The notes under the pieces are model-generated. The model had not been told where the DNA came from. It ran no database searches and saw only the letters and a list, made by a program, of their open reading frames with translations. 64,000 bases of DNA, from the NCBI RefSeq assembly GCF_045689245.1, contig NZ_CP136865.1, forward strand, positions 806,001 through 870,000. Reading direction: 5' to 3'. Shown here in pieces: positions 30,422 to 39,996 of this stretch (position 1 is its first letter; every line of letters begins with the position of its first letter). A program made the translations under genes and the position numbers. Source of the DNA: Congregibacter brevis. GTDB taxonomy: Bacteria; Pseudomonadota; Gammaproteobacteria; Pseudomonadales; Halieaceae.

Positions 30422-32686
30422 CTAAAACCCCGCGCAGGTCGCGTCCAAAGGCCGCCAGCTGTCTGGCACGGGATTGTTTTTACAAATGAGCGTCAGTGCT
30501 TTCTCGCGATTTTGCGCATTGCGCGTTGCCACGGTTTCTCGCATGACTTGCATGGCAGGTTCGTCAAACAGGCCACTTAATATGGGCTCTCGCAATTGCG
30601 TAGGATCCCTCATCCCGTTAAAGACGGACAGTTGCAATTCTGCAATGGCGCCCTTGCGATCATTGTGTAGTGCCGCGATCAGCCCCTGTCCCCACTGCCA
30701 GCCGGCATTGTTCTGGATCAGCTCGCCGGAAGCGCTCTCATGCGCGTCCAGCGCGCTCAAATAGGGCTCTGCAGCTTCATATTCGCCCAACTGCCGGAGA
30801 GAGTACACAAACTGCGCTGTGGGTAAGTTCCCGCCCCAGCTGAACACAATCTCCCCAAACACCGAAGGAACCAGCGTCGTTTGCCAAATAGCAACGGCCT
30901 CTTGATAACGCCCCTGATAATAGAGCGCACTGCCCAGGCCACTCCTTAACTCCAGATCTCCTGGATTCAGAGCAAGCGCTTCGCGCAGGCTACCCTCAGC
31001 TTTATCGAACTGACCTGCAAACAACCACACCCAGGGTTGAGCCTCTCGTGCGACCCGTAAGCCCTCATCAATAAGTCCCAGTTCACTGTAAAGAAATGAC
31101 AACAGCAGATTGCTGAACAAGTCTGAAGCATCCGCTGCATAGGCAAGTAAAAACTGTTCCAGAGCAAGATCAACCTCACCCTGAGCCACGTACACTCGAG
31201 CTAGAGCAAGATGGCTGGCCCAGGGTGATTGCGCAGCAAGGGACTTCGCCACGATTGTGGCACGCTCCGGCTCCGTAAATCTCAGCGTGGTCACCGCATT
31301 GAGCCGTCCAACAACGCTTAAAGGATCAAGATCAAGCAACTCCTCGCGAGCCGCGAAAGACTCTGCGTAACGACCCAGATCACCAAGCGCATTTACACGC
31401 CAGGTGAGTGCGTCGGCGTAGTTAGGACGAATCGCCAACGCGCTCTCGGCATATTCCAGGGCGCGCTCGGCATCATTTTGGACCGCCGCCATTATCGACC
31501 GCGCAGCCCAAAGCTCCGCAAAATCATCATCAAGCGCCGCAGCCGCTGCGATTTGCTCTCCGGCGCGCTGCTTTACTTCGTCCGCGCTTAGATCGCCATA
31601 AGCACCCGCCGAAGACTGCAGCAGCGCAATACCAATGGCCAACTGGGCCCGAGCCGGCGCAAAGTTTGCGTCTAGGCGCACAGAGCGCTCCAGCTCCCGC
31701 ACCCCTGCGGTGATCGCCTGATTGCCTCGCTGATTGATCAAACCCCGACCCTTCAAATACGCTTCGTAGGCTGGGGTATTGGCCGTCTCACGACTGAGCA
31801 GAGCTCGCCCATCATCGTTGAGTGCCAGCTCGGCTTTTAGCGCCTCTGCGATGGCCAGAGAAATCTCGTCCTGAATAGCAAACACATCTTCGAGCTCGCG
31901 ATCGTAGGTCTTGGACCACAGGTGATAGCCGCTCTGCGCCTCGATAAGCTGCGCAGTAATACGCAGTCGAGTACCCGCTTTGCGCACGGACCCCTCGAGC
32001 ACGTGGTTAACCTTAAGCACCTCGGCAATCTCACTGATATCGCGATTGTCGCCTTTAAACTGAAAAGACGAGGTGCGCGCCGCTACCCGCAGCGCAGGAA
32101 TTTGGGCAAGCACGTTGAGTAGCTCTTCGGAGACGCCGTCAGAGAAGTACTCCTGTTCAGGATCTGACGAAAGGTTTACGAAGGGCAACACCGCGACGGA
32201 CTTACTGGCGACATCGTTAGTGGTACTGCTTGTGTTGCTTTTGTCGGCGGCTGCGAGTTGCTCCCGCAGCCGCGCCATGCCGGGTGAATCGTCTTCAGCC
32301 TTGACGCTTTCTATGGCAGTCGATTCGTCCGGCGGTGATTCATTAGGCCGTTTTCCGTTCCAGAACAGGTAAGCGACCGCGGCTACCAACACCAGAATAA
32401 TCAGGGTATCGAGCTTGCGTCGTGTTTGATGAACCACCGAGGTACCGTTAGCAATCTCGGATTCGCGCTTAATTCCTTCCGGCGTAAGCTCGAATACCCA
32501 GGCAAACAGCAGGGTCGGAACAAGTCCAACCACAAGCAAATACAACAGGGCTTGCATCACCCAGGGCGGCGCTTCGATGTTCTGCATGACCACATCAGTC
32601 ACCTGCAGTAGGAGCCACGCGGTCACTGTATAGGCAATACCCATACGAACCACGTTGCGACGATGTAGCTCCCCAACAAAACTCAT
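30422..32686 (-). CDS. Membrane protein with TolB-like N-domain and TPR repeats
   Basis: 754 aa, ATG 32686 (AACCACGTTGCG region follows as codons; weak ribosome site). Three membrane helices: about 15-34, 43-67 and 92-109. From about 160 comes a conserved KSVAVLPFVNLSSDPEQEYFSDGVSEELLNVLAQIPALRVAARTSSFQFKG domain, seen in TPR-containing adenylate-cyclase-like and FlgO/TolB-like proteins. A long TPR solenoid (about 300-730) follows. No cyclase or winged-helix domain is present here. Likely an inner-membrane scaffold or sensor; function unknown. Confidence 0.8.
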   Translation of the reverse strand: MSFVGELHRRNVVRMGIAYTVTAWLLLQVTDVVMQNIEAPPWVMQALLYLLVVGLVPTLLFAWVFELTPEGIKRESEIANGTSVVHQTRRKLDTLIILVLVAAVAYLFWNGKRPNESPPDESTAIESVKAEDDSPGMARLREQLAAADKSNTSSTTNDVASKSVAVLPFVNLSSDPEQEYFSDGVSEELLNVLAQIPALRVAARTSSFQFKGDNRDISEIAEVLKVNHVLEGSVRKAGTRLRITAQLIEAQSGYHLWSKTYDRELEDVFAIQDEISLAIAEALKAELALNDDGRALLSRETANTPAYEAYLKGRGLINQRGNQAITAGVRELERSVRLDANFAPARAQLAIGIALLQSSAGAYGDLSADEVKQRAGEQIAAAAALDDDFAELWAARSIMAAVQNDAERALEYAESALAIRPNYADALTWRVNALGDLGRYAESFAAREELLDLDPLSVVGRLNAVTTLRFTEPERATIVAKSLAAQSPWASHLALARVYVAQGEVDLALEQFLLAYAADASDLFSNLLLSFLYSELGLIDEGLRVAREAQPWVWLFAGQFDKAEGSLREALALNPGDLELRSGLGSALYYQGRYQEAVAIWQTTLVPSVFGEIVFSWGGNLPTAQFVYSLRQLGEYEAAEPYLSALDAHESASGELIQNNAGWQWGQGLIAALHNDRKGAIAELQLSVFNGMRDPTQLREPILSGLFDEPAMQVMRETVATRNAQNREKALTLICKNNPVPDSWRPLDATCAGF

Positions 32687-32901
32687 TTAATGCCCCTGTT
32701 TATGCGGCTTCGACGGTAGCAAATGCCTGCAGGTGCCGCCAGCGGAATGCGAAGCTTTCAACAAGTGATTTTGAACTCAGATTGTTGTGATTTCGGCTCT
32801 AAATGTCGGGACACCGGTTCCACGCAGATCCATGGACAAGAGCGACGTGCACAGCGAAAGCGAGACCAGAAACATCACCCAAAAAGGGCGCTTACAATTC
32901 C

Positions 32902-33600
32902 CTAGGGTGCCCAGTACACGTTTACCGGTAGGTAATCCTGAGTCATCAGGGCCGCAATCGGGAGAATCTCAGGGGCTGCCTCCAGATCCGCAGTTCTAAG
33001 GAGTGCCTGTTTTTCTTCACCGACGATGTGCAGTATCAGTTGTCGCGAATTTAAAATTCGCGACAAGGTCATGCTTATTCGCGCATGGGGAGCAACGGGT
33101 GGGTCCACTGCAATAAGCGTATCCTCATTGGCTAAGTCCAAACCAGCTTCTAGTGCGTCGCTGTCGGGGAACAGCGACGCAAAATGTCCGTCTCCCCCCA
33201 TGCCCAGAATCATCACATCTACGGTACCCAGCTCTGCAATGTGGTCGCTCATGAGTGCTGCCGCTGTTCGAGGGTGAGCGTCGTCGTTAACCAAAGGAAT
33301 AAAACGAGCGACGCTGGCGGGGCCCTGCAACAAATTCTCTCGCACGAGGCGATCATTGCTGTCTTCGTGATGGGGCGGTACCCAGCGGTCATCTGCCAAC
33401 GTCACGGTAACTCTGGACCAGTCAATGGCCTTACGCGACAGCATTTGGAAAAAGCCTTTGGGGGTGCTGCCGCCCGACACCACGAGGGTCGCTTTACCAC
33501 GAAGCTCTATCCCCTCAATCAGTTGACGCTCAACATCTTTGCTCATTTGCGCGTCGAGGTCGTTACGACTTGCGAAGTTGAAAAACTGAGATTTAGACAT
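32902..33600 (-). CDS. pgl: 6-phosphogluconolactonase
   Basis: 232 aa from ATG 33600, with GGAGCTGGC upstream; a longer frame to 33702 only extends into zwf. DevB/NagB fold: TLVVSGGSTPKGFFQML near 35-51, VTLADDRWVPPHHEDSNDRLVRENLL near 65-92, and MILGMGGDGHFASLFPDSDAL near 126-146. It hydrolyses 6-phosphogluconolactone, the second step of the ED route. It overlaps the zwf stop by 8 nt and is the last gene of the operon. Confidence 0.93.
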   Translation of the reverse strand: MSKSQFFNFASRNDLDAQMSKDVERQLIEGIELRGKATLVVSGGSTPKGFFQMLSRKAIDWSRVTVTLADDRWVPPHHEDSNDRLVRENLLQGPASVARFIPLVNDDAHPRTAAALMSDHIAELGTVDVMILGMGGDGHFASLFPDSDALEAGLDLANEDTLIAVDPPVAPHARISMTLSRILNSRQLILHIVGEEKQALLRTADLEAAPEILPIAALMTQDYLPVNVYWAP

Positions 33601-35038
33601 GCCAGCTCCTTCCGTCTTTTTCAATGAGTAGTTCGCCCTTAGTGGGCCCCCAAGATCCAGCCTGATAGCGCTGCAAAGTTGGAGCACGAACCTGCCAGGC
33701 ATCGATTAGCTCATCACACCAGCGCCAGGACTCCTCGATTTCTTCGCGCCCCACAAACAGTGATTGGTCCCCGTTGATTGCATCAAGGAGAAGTCGCTCA
33801 TAGGCATCCGGAATACGATCGAGTTCGGCGGAGCCGAGGAAGTCCAGATTGAGGTGTTTCGTCACGAGCCCCATCTTGTTCCGCAAACTGTGCTGTTTAG
33901 AGACCATCTGCATTTCTATGCCTTCATTCGGCTGCAATCTTATGACGAGACGATTCGGTACATCCTCACTACCTGCTTCCGCAAAGATATTGTGCGGGAG
34001 TGCTTTGTAGGTAATCACGATCTCCGTAAGCTTTTCAGGCATACGCTTGCCAGTCCGCAGATAAAATGGAACGCCTGCCCATCGCCAGTTATCAATCAGG
34101 GCTTTTAATGCAACGTAGGTTTCCGTCTGGCTGTCTTCGGTAGGGCAATCTTCTTCTTCGAGGTATCCCGGCACTGCTTCTCCGCGTAACCATCCGGCCG
34201 CGTATTGGCCACGAACGGCATGGTCCCGAACGTTACTTTCGTTAATCGGCCGCAGCGCGCGAACGATTTTCACTTTCTCATCGCGAATGCCCTCGGCGGT
34301 CATCGAGTTGGGTGGCTCCATAGCGACAAGACAGAGTAGTTGCATAAGATGGTTCTGCACCATGTCTCTGAGCTGCCCAACGCCGTCGTAATAGGACCAG
34401 CGGCCTTCTATGCCGATAGGCTCGGCAACAGTAATCTGCACATGATCCACACAACCTTGATCCCACTGTGTGTTGATAAAACGATTGCCGAAGCGCATCA
34501 CCAAAAGGTTTTGGACTGTTTCTTTGCCCAGATAATGATCAACACGATAGATAGAGTCTTCTTCAAAAAACTCGCCCACGGTGTCGTTAACCGCCCGGCA
34601 ACTTTCCAGATCGTGCCCAATGGGTTTCTCAAGCAGTAAGCGACGGTCACCTTTGAGGCACCCCGTTGCACCAAGATGTTCACAGATCGGACCGAACAAT
34701 GACGGGGGCGTTGCGAGATAAAACAGCGCCGGATTTTCAGGTGAGAGCAGCTCGCTTAGGGTGACAAAGCCGTCAGAAGTACTGAAATCAATACGGTGAT
34801 ACACAAACCGCGCGGCATAGCTTGTCCACTGTTCCTCAGACCAGTGGCTATCGTCTACATACTTGCGCACTCGGACTTTTACATCGTTAAGGAAGGCCTC
34901 TACGGAAATATCTTCCCGGGCAAGAGCATGTATACGGAGGTCTGCCGGCAACAACTCAACATTGTCCAGATGATAGAGCGCTGGAAAAAGCTTGCGTGCC
35001 GACAGGTCGCCCCTGGCGCCAAATATCAAAAGATCCAT
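33593..35038 (-). CDS. zwf: Glucose-6-phosphate dehydrogenase
   Basis: 481 aa from ATG 35038, with GAGGATGTAGGA upstream. A GTG 12 codons earlier (35074) would overlap the preceding small ORF. NAD(P)-binding GARGDLSARKLFPALY at about 6-21 and active-site RVDHYLGKETVQN near 170, both diagnostic for G6PD. Makes 6-phosphogluconolactone plus reduced cofactor. Central gene of the edd-glk-orf-zwf-pgl operon. Confidence 0.96.
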   Translation of the reverse strand: MDLLIFGARGDLSARKLFPALYHLDNVELLPADLRIHALAREDISVEAFLNDVKVRVRKYVDDSHWSEEQWTSYAARFVYHRIDFSTSDGFVTLSELLSPENPALFYLATPPSLFGPICEHLGATGCLKGDRRLLLEKPIGHDLESCRAVNDTVGEFFEEDSIYRVDHYLGKETVQNLLVMRFGNRFINTQWDQGCVDHVQITVAEPIGIEGRWSYYDGVGQLRDMVQNHLMQLLCLVAMEPPNSMTAEGIRDEKVKIVRALRPINESNVRDHAVRGQYAAGWLRGEAVPGYLEEEDCPTEDSQTETYVALKALIDNWRWAGVPFYLRTGKRMPEKLTEIVITYKALPHNIFAEAGSEDVPNRLVIRLQPNEGIEMQMVSKQHSLRNKMGLVTKHLNLDFLGSAELDRIPDAYERLLLDAINGDQSLFVGREEIEESWRWCDELIDAWQVRAPTLQRYQAGSWGPTKGELLIEKDGRSWHV

Positions 35039-35070
35039 TCCTACATCCTCTTTAGAACGGGAGAAGCCGT

Positions 35071-35379
35071 TCACTTTTTGGCTCCGAGTACTGACGCGCG
35101 GGGCGCTGCATCGCTCGCTACCGCGGTCACGCCATTTCGGCCTAGTTTCAGAAAGGAATTACTCAGAGTGTGCTCGGTGCGGAGATCGATCGCCGTGATA
35201 ACCTCGCGCGTTGCTTCGCTCATTACGGGCTGACGGCTCGCCCTGCGCAAGAGGCGGTAGAGCTGGGAGACATCGCGAGCAACCCGAGGCTTGATCAGCT
35301 TCGTTGCATGATTTAAATCGCAATTAGCGTGCGCGAGCCCTGCCAACAGCTGGGAAAAACCTTTACCGTAATGTGTCAT
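35071..35379 (-). CDS. Small unknown protein translationally coupled to glk
   Basis: 102 aa. Its ATG overlaps the glk stop as TGATG (35381-35377) and it ends 33 nt before the preferred zwf start, so it fills the only gap in the ED operon. Sequence is basic and Ser/Ala/Arg-rich (SQLYRLLRRASRQPVMSEATREVITAIDLRTEHTLSNSFLKLGRNG), with no transmembrane helix or recognised motif. It could be a real small regulator or structural protein, or a chance frame; the coupled start favours the former. Confidence 0.5.
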   Translation of the reverse strand: MTHYGKGFSQLLAGLAHANCDLNHATKLIKPRVARDVSQLYRLLRRASRQPVMSEATREVITAIDLRTEHTLSNSFLKLGRNGVTAVASDAAPRASVLGAKK

Positions 35380-36359
35380 CAGGAGTGTCTGCTTTGGAGA
35401 AATTTGAGAGCGCCAAAAAGGCCTGGGTCGTTACGGACGACGATTCGTGTAGGGATGTCTTCCAGATATTCTCGGAATCGTCCTTTGGCAAGGAAACGCT
35501 CTCGAAAATCGCTGCCACGTAAAAATTCGAGAATACGTGGGGCGATGCCTCCGGCGACGTAAACACCCCCTAGAGACCCAAAAGTCAGCGCTAGATTACC
35601 CGCCACGCTGCCAAGCACACGACAGAACACAGCGAGCGCTTCAACGGCAACGGGATCATCGCCCACTAATGCTGAAGCGCTGATATCCGCAGGTGTGGCG
35701 TGGCGCTGTGGCTCCCCATGAAGTTGAGTTAATGCCCAGTAGATATTTTGTAGCCCAGTACCCGAAAGTAGACGCTCCGCCGATACGCGAGAATAACGGC
35801 TTAACAGTAGGCGCATAATCTCAGTTTCTTCTTTCCCTACCGGTGCAAAGTCGACATGCCCGCCCTCGCCGGGTAACACGTTTACTCCGGTCGTAGTCGG
35901 TAAAACGCCACAGACTCCCAGCCCGGTGCCCGGGCCGAGTACCGTAAGAGCTTTATCGGGCCGCGACTCACCGCCACCGATTTGCTCCCAATCGTTCACC
36001 GCAAAACTTGCGGCGGCATAGCCGATAGCCTCAAAGTCATTAATGATCTTAAGGCGCGGTATTTCCAGACTAAAGCCAAGATTCTCACGATCGATAACCC
36101 AGTCGCTGTTCGTAAAGGTCACATGCTCGCGGTCAGTTGGACAAGCTACGGCTAAACAACCGTCTACGGGCCGTTTTTCCCAGTCACCTGAATCCTCAAC
36201 GAAGGAAAGATACATCTGTAAGGCGGACATAAACGTCGGGTGATCCAATACCGAAACCGTTAAGGGAATGTGAATCTCACCGCTACCGACATCGCCGAGG
36301 GCAAAGCGTGCATTGGTTCCACCAATGTCAGCCAACAAATGCCAAGGTTTGGCCACCAT
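35379..36359 (-). CDS. glk: Glucokinase
   Basis: 326 aa. Bacterial glucokinase family: N-terminal phosphate loop LLADIGGTNARFALGD at about 7-22, active-site region FTNSDWVIDRENLGF and INDFEAIGYA near 100-115, VLGPGTGLGVCGVLP near 138-152, and GEGGHVDFAPVGKEE. Phosphorylates cytoplasmic glucose, as would be released by the GH3 enzymes encoded further right. Its start abuts the edd stop, and its stop overlaps the next ORF. Confidence 0.95.
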   Translation of the reverse strand: MVAKPWHLLADIGGTNARFALGDVGSGEIHIPLTVSVLDHPTFMSALQMYLSFVEDSGDWEKRPVDGCLAVACPTDREHVTFTNSDWVIDRENLGFSLEIPRLKIINDFEAIGYAAASFAVNDWEQIGGGESRPDKALTVLGPGTGLGVCGVLPTTTGVNVLPGEGGHVDFAPVGKEETEIMRLLLSRYSRVSAERLLSGTGLQNIYWALTQLHGEPQRHATPADISASALVGDDPVAVEALAVFCRVLGSVAGNLALTFGSLGGVYVAGGIAPRILEFLRGSDFRERFLAKGRFREYLEDIPTRIVVRNDPGLFGALKFLQSRHS

Positions 36360-38179
36360 TAGAACTCCTCGCCAAATATAACCGTCGCGCCGGCCTCAGG
36401 TGTTGTGACCACTTGTCTGAATACGCTAAACAACTCACGACCGACGCCGTGTTCACTGCCCGTGGGAGCGATTGCCATGGGTCGCTCGTGAAGATTTTCA
36501 TGGTCGCAGCGCAACGTGCCTGTCAGTGCATCCAAGGTCAGTATGTCACCATCCTTCAGTCTCGCCAGAGGGCCGCCCATAGCTGCCTCTGGAGTCACAT
36601 GAATCGCCGCCGGCACCTTGCCGGAAGCCCCCGACATTCGACCGTCCGTCACCAATGCAACCGCAAAGCCCTTATCCTGTAAGGAGCCAAGTAAAGGCGT
36701 AAGCTTGTGAAGCTCAGGCATACCATTTGCCTTGGGGCCCTGAAAGCGAACGACCACGATACAGTCCCGCTCCAACTCGCCATTTTCGAACTTTTCAATG
36801 AGCGCTCCTTGGTTATCAATTACGACAGCGGGGGCTGTGACCTTGCGATGTTCGGGCTTTACGGCAGACACCTTAATAACGGCACGACCTAGATTGCCTT
36901 TGAGCAATCGCAGGCCACCTTCCGGAGAAAATGGGGTTTCAACCGTAGTTAACACGTCCGTATCCAGGCTTCTTTCAGCCGCAGATCGCCATGCCAGCTG
37001 TTTGCCATCTAGATAGGGTTCTTGCGTATAGTCCTTGAAGCAATTACCCCAGACAGTTCTGGCGTCCCCATGAAACATGCCCGCATTTAACAACTCGCGA
37101 AAGAGAAGCCCAGTCCCCCCCGCCGCGTGAAAATGATTAATGTCCGCTTGTCCGTTCGGGTACACCCGGGCGAGAAGGGGAACCACTGACGACAGCTCCG
37201 CAAAGTCATTCCAGTTAACAATCAGGCCTGCAGCACGCGCCATGGCTATCAAATGAATCGTGTGATTAGTCGACCCTCCCGATGCAAGCAGCGCGACGAT
37301 GGCGTTGACGAAGGATCGCGCATCGATGACCTCTGCGAGGGGGCGCGGATCACGGCCCTGTGCCGTTATGCGGGTAATCAGCTCGGAGGCCTCTTGCGTA
37401 AGCGCCTCTCGAAGGGCCGTCCCCGGGTTAACAAAAGAACCCCCGGGCAGCTGTAATCCCATGGCCTCCATTACCATCTGATTGGTGTTGGCGGTGCCAT
37501 AAAAAGTACAGGTACCCGCGCTATGATAGGAGGCTGATTCCGCCTCGAGGAGATCCTCGCGACCGACTTTACCTTCTGCAAACAGCTGCCTTACTCGAGC
37601 CTTTTCGGCGTTGGGAAGCCCGGATGGCATGGGCCCCGCGGGAATAAACACTGCGGGCAAGTGGCCGAAACGCAAAACACCCATGATTAGCCCGGGCACG
37701 ATCTTGTCGCAAATACCTAGACACACAATGCCGTCAAACATGTGGTGCGACAGTGCGATTCCCGTAGACTGCGCAATGTTATCGCGACTAAAAAGCGACA
37801 GCTCCATACCGATCTGGCCCTGCGTCACCCCATCACACATTGCGGGTACGCCCCCCGCGACCTGAGCCGTGCTTCCCACAGCTCGGACGTAGGATTTGAT
37901 TTTTTCCGGATATTCGGCGTAAGGCTGATGAGCAGAAAGCATGTCATTGTATGAAGTGACGATGCCAATGTTTGAGGATTCCATCAGTCGAATACGACTT
38001 TTGTCCTCATCGCCACAGGCCGCGAAGCCATGGGCTAAGTTACCGCAGGATAGCTGCCCGCGCTGGGGGCGCATATCACGGCTCCGCGCCATGAGGTCCA
38101 GATAGTCCTCCCTTGTTCCACGACTGCGCTCTTCAATGTCCTGAGTAACCTTCGCGACGGTGCTATTGAGTTCAATCAT
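36359..38179 (-). CDS. edd: 6-phosphogluconate dehydratase
   Basis: 606 aa from ATG 38179, with an AAAGAGAG ribosome site; the frame extends to GTG 38224 without support. IlvD/Edd family: TSYNDMLSAHQPYAEYPEKIK, GTCTFYGTANTNQMVMEAMGL, LVTDGRMSGASGKVPAAIHVTPEAA and cluster-ligand cysteine contexts (VCLGICDKIVPG). Converts 6-phosphogluconate to KDPG. First gene of the ED operon; the aldolase Eda is not encoded in the window. About 190 nt upstream is non-coding and should carry the promoter. I do not see a clear HexR-type palindrome. Confidence 0.95.
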   Translation of the reverse strand: MIELNSTVAKVTQDIEERSRGTREDYLDLMARSRDMRPQRGQLSCGNLAHGFAACGDEDKSRIRLMESSNIGIVTSYNDMLSAHQPYAEYPEKIKSYVRAVGSTAQVAGGVPAMCDGVTQGQIGMELSLFSRDNIAQSTGIALSHHMFDGIVCLGICDKIVPGLIMGVLRFGHLPAVFIPAGPMPSGLPNAEKARVRQLFAEGKVGREDLLEAESASYHSAGTCTFYGTANTNQMVMEAMGLQLPGGSFVNPGTALREALTQEASELITRITAQGRDPRPLAEVIDARSFVNAIVALLASGGSTNHTIHLIAMARAAGLIVNWNDFAELSSVVPLLARVYPNGQADINHFHAAGGTGLLFRELLNAGMFHGDARTVWGNCFKDYTQEPYLDGKQLAWRSAAERSLDTDVLTTVETPFSPEGGLRLLKGNLGRAVIKVSAVKPEHRKVTAPAVVIDNQGALIEKFENGELERDCIVVVRFQGPKANGMPELHKLTPLLGSLQDKGFAVALVTDGRMSGASGKVPAAIHVTPEAAMGGPLARLKDGDILTLDALTGTLRCDHENLHERPMAIAPTGSEHGVGRELFSVFRQVVTTPEAGATVIFGEEF

Positions 38180-38420
38180 TTTTTCTCTCTTTAGGAGTGG
38201 CCTCTGAGGCGGCCCCTTTGACACATACTTGCGGCTATTCCCGCTGTTTTCATCTTGAAGTCTTGCTGCGTATCGTTTTTTGGATCGTGACGGAGACGCG
38301 TAAGCAGCTGAGCTTGTCGTGTGTTTAGAGCTATCGGATGTATGTGTTCAAGCTAATGGACCAATGGATTTCGCGTATCCGCTCCAAACGTTCGAGTACG
38401 CTGTGCACCCCATAGTCTTA

Positions 38421-39926
38421 CTACATTCCGGTTGTACGCGGTTTGTAAAGCCGCACGAAGTCCACCTCAAGACGCTGGGGGAAAACACTGTTATCGACCG
38501 GGCCTCCAGCCCGTCCCCAGTCGCCACCGACTGCCAGATTCAGAATGACATGAAAGGCGTGATCAAAGGGCCATTGCCCAAACCCTTCTCCGTCGTTGAC
38601 GTAGGTGAAATAGCGCTGACTATCTACGTACATCCCTAAAGCGCTCGGTCCCCACACTAGGCTGTAGGTATGGAATTCTTCGCCCAGGTCGGGCAGAAGA
38701 ATTGACTGCCCTATCTGATTACCCAATTTAAAGTAGTAATCCCTAGTATGGACTGTGCCATGAACAATGCCTGGCTCGTGTCCCACATGTTCCATGAGAT
38801 CGATCTCGCCGGAGTTTGGCCAGGCATCACAGCGAGCGTTGTCGTTAACTTCAGCGTCTTGAGCGCTACACTTTGTTGCGTAGCGATAGGGGTCAGTGGG
38901 AAAGAGCCACAATGCAGGCCACAGCCCTTGTCCCTCAGGTACCCTTGCGCGTATATCGACGCGGCCATAGGTTAGGTCTTGTTGTGCCGCGGAGTGAATT
39001 CGCGCAGACGAATACTTGGGGGTCCTATCGCCCTCGTGGTGTGCCTCCATGACCAGCACGCCATTTTCTAGTCGTAGGTTCTTGGCTTCTTGAGTGTAAG
39101 TCTGGTCCTCATTGTTGACGTGTGCTGGATCCCAGAGCTCCGGTGTCCAAACCTCCGTATCCAGCTTAGGGCCAAGAAACTCATCAGACCAAGTGATCTG
39201 CCAGTCACCTACCGCAAAGCTTGAGGCTCGTACCGCAAACCCACTCAGTACGGCATTACTTGAAGGTGAAGCTAACTCAATATCGATCGTCCCGTCTGTA
39301 ACTTCGATATCTGCGATTGTGCGCGTTACCGCAACGTCGGTGGCAGAGCCTGCAACTTGATATACGTTGAAGCTTTTAAGAACCGTAGCCCCTTCTATTA
39401 GCACATCAAAAATCCGATCAGAGCCTTGCTCCTCGGACGCTTCATTAAAGAACAGCGCAACACTGTAGATGCCATTTGGGATAGGGCGGGAATAGCGCTG
39501 ATGGCCCTCTCGAAAACTTTGGTAGAGCGAGGGATTTTGGGTTCGTAGGATCTGATTACTCTGGGCGCAAGGCGCACCGCCTTGAGAGCAATCGTCAGCA
39601 AGAAAGACTTCTCCTGCTCGAGATTCAAAGTGCGCACCACCCACATTCAGCGCCCATACTGTTTGTTCCGAAAAACCTGTCTCTGGAAGAGCTGGCAACT
39701 GTTCTTTACTCGCATAGCCGCTGGCGCTGGCGCTGGCTGCGATGACTAAAAACATACGGCAGATCCAGCCCCACGCTAGCGATAAAGGCGGTCCATAAAG
39801 AAAGCTCAGCCAGCGCTGTCTCTGCCGCCGGCATCCGACTCCAGTATGCCGATAAGAACGCTGGGAAAAGGTAATTGTTTGGTCCACGGTGCCTTCGCTG
39901 CCACAGGTAACTCTTTGCGTTTGCAC
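38421..39926 (-). CDS. GH16 beta-1,3-glucanase (laminarinase) with malectin-like domain
   Basis: Frame of 501 codons; the true start is uncertain. ATG 39755 (MFLVIAASASASGYA) gives a short signal-like N-terminus, while the longer frame has a more basic run before it (RRQRQRWLSF...). A malectin/CBM-like domain lies at about 90-225 (WALNVGGAHFESRAGEVFLADD ... GIYSVALFFNEASEEQGSDRIFDVLIEG). The GH16 domain at about 240-495 has the catalytic GEIDLMEHVG (E-x-D-x-x-E) and W-rich substrate cleft (GLWPALWLFP). It should cut laminarin-type beta-1,3-glucan outside the cytoplasm. Confidence 0.9.
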   Translation of the reverse strand: MQTQRVTCGSEGTVDQTITFSQRSYRHTGVGCRRQRQRWLSFLYGPPLSLAWGWICRMFLVIAASASASGYASKEQLPALPETGFSEQTVWALNVGGAHFESRAGEVFLADDCSQGGAPCAQSNQILRTQNPSLYQSFREGHQRYSRPIPNGIYSVALFFNEASEEQGSDRIFDVLIEGATVLKSFNVYQVAGSATDVAVTRTIADIEVTDGTIDIELASPSSNAVLSGFAVRASSFAVGDWQITWSDEFLGPKLDTEVWTPELWDPAHVNNEDQTYTQEAKNLRLENGVLVMEAHHEGDRTPKYSSARIHSAAQQDLTYGRVDIRARVPEGQGLWPALWLFPTDPYRYATKCSAQDAEVNDNARCDAWPNSGEIDLMEHVGHEPGIVHGTVHTRDYYFKLGNQIGQSILLPDLGEEFHTYSLVWGPSALGMYVDSQRYFTYVNDGEGFGQWPFDHAFHVILNLAVGGDWGRAGGPVDNSVFPQRLEVDFVRLYKPRTTGM

Positions 39927-39996
39927 GTTCGCACAGCTTTGCGTTTCTTCATAGATCTGCTGCGATAAGAGGGGCTTTCGCGGCGCTCGGCCGGAC

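Noticed and set aside
38225..38420. HexR-type operator upstream of edd
   Set aside because: I looked for a TGTAAT/ATTACA-like palindrome and found none convincing.
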